Assembly: GCA_963693365.1 (NCBI GenBank)
Contig: CAVNZM010000011.1
Coordinates: forward strand, 6,448,001-6,512,000
DNA length: 64,000 nucleotides
Direction of reading: 5' to 3'
DNA from: Amoebidium appalachense
Lineage: Eukaryota > Ichthyosporea
Part shown: piece by piece, positions 40,347-64,000 of the stretch
Numbering within the stretch: the stretch's first letter is position 1
Layout of the letters: every line of letters starts with the position of its first letter
Position numbers and translations under genes: made by a program
Notes under the pieces: model-generated
What the model was told of the DNA's origin: nothing
Databases searched by the model: none
The model's input: the letters and a program-made list of their open reading frames with translations, nothing else

Positions 40347-40832
40347 GGGGAACCCCAACTAATTGATTTCTCCTTGTAGTCTTTATGGTGTCTCGCAGAG
40401 AAAGTAAACCCTGATATATAGTCACCACCCGACATCTATGTACGTGATCATGATATACCGCTGAGGGGATATTCCGAGCAAACCCCCCCCCCCATACCTG
40501 AGACTGGTTCTCTTTGCCTCGAGTAAACAGCGTAAACCCCCCTAAATGGTGTGTGCGTGTGTGTGTGTGCGTGAGCCCACCAGTGTGTGCAAATGCGAGT
40601 GCGTACCTACACCACGGCAGGGGCATGCCCGTGTACACTTATAAAGCTTTACATTTTGAAACACCCTGAAGAAAATCACAAGGTACCGTTAGAGTATTTC
40701 CCAGTGTATTCGCAATCATCTACACGCATATCACTGCAATACATCACACTACATGCTCCGAAAAGAACAATCCATAGCACTACTGCACCCAATCATCGGT
40801 TCACGTGGTTTATAAATTTCCTAAAATTTCGA

Positions 40833-63848
<23,016 letters not shown>

Positions 63849-64000
63849 GTTTCCTTTTTTTTTTGCCCCTACTACTCTGGTTTTAAGGTTTTGAAGAGGA
63901 TGCTGGATGGAAGAAATTTGTGTGCCCCTATAGCCCTTTACAGAGCCGATAATAGTACAGTGCTTAACCCACTCAGTAGAGTCTGAAATCTTATAACCTT
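63849..64000. other. 5' flank of thioesterase copy A
   Basis: About 150 bases of unique, AT-rich DNA lie upstream of the start codon on the minus strand. No promoter element could be assigned and the window ends here. Confidence 0.5.

Overview
This window is nuclear DNA from an intron-rich eukaryote. Every multi-exon gene has GT-AG introns. There is also a cytosolic-type tRNA-Lys gene inside an intron, a poly(A)-tailed fragment of a non-LTR retrotransposon, and small TTAA-flanked inverted-repeat elements. The species cannot be named from the sequence. The XRCC1 carries the Pol-beta-binding N-terminal domain plus two BRCT domains, as in animals and their relatives, which argues against a land plant but does not settle the lineage. 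The most conspicuous property is the density of simple sequence: very long poly-C/poly-G runs, (CA)n/(GT)n arrays and C-run/A-run junctions fill nearly all intron and intergenic space. They create most of the long open frames (poly-P, poly-G, VCVC, HTHT), which are not genes.

Layout. 1-3,125: the last exon of a bromodomain gene of BRD8 type on the + strand; its upstream exons lie outside the window. 5,933-11,327: a three-exon + strand gene for an acidic protein I do not recognise. 11,328-17,356: intergenic, repeat-rich. 17,357-18,100: an intronless + strand gene of unknown function with a possible Atg8-binding motif at its N-terminus. 19,446-36,950: a complete XRCC1 gene on the + strand. I reconstructed 20 exons by matching splice phases and family similarity (778 codons plus stop); a tRNA-Lys(CUU) gene sits in its intron 7. 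36,951-40,832: a convergent intergenic spacer holding the 3' end of a LINE-like element. 40,833-52,321 and 53,568-63,848: two complete, head-to-tail, minus-strand genes for two-hotdog-domain acyl-CoA thioesterases of the ACOT7/BACH type, 14 exons each, with intron positions and phases identical in both. They are clearly a tandem duplication.

How the genes relate: no pathway links the neighbours. XRCC1 is the base-excision/single-strand-break repair scaffold, the BRD8-like protein would belong to a NuA4/TIP60-type chromatin complex, and the thioesterase pair (with presequence-like N-termini) would act on acyl-CoA, probably in mitochondria.

The main unexplained structure is the intron architecture. 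By eye, 29 of the 45 introns in the three long genes have a C-run on the coding strand starting within about 25 nt of the 5' splice site, and several introns end in a (CA)n array that runs directly into the acceptor AG. A dispersed repeat family, a cluster of partial exon duplications and a putative 26-nt intron add to this picture.
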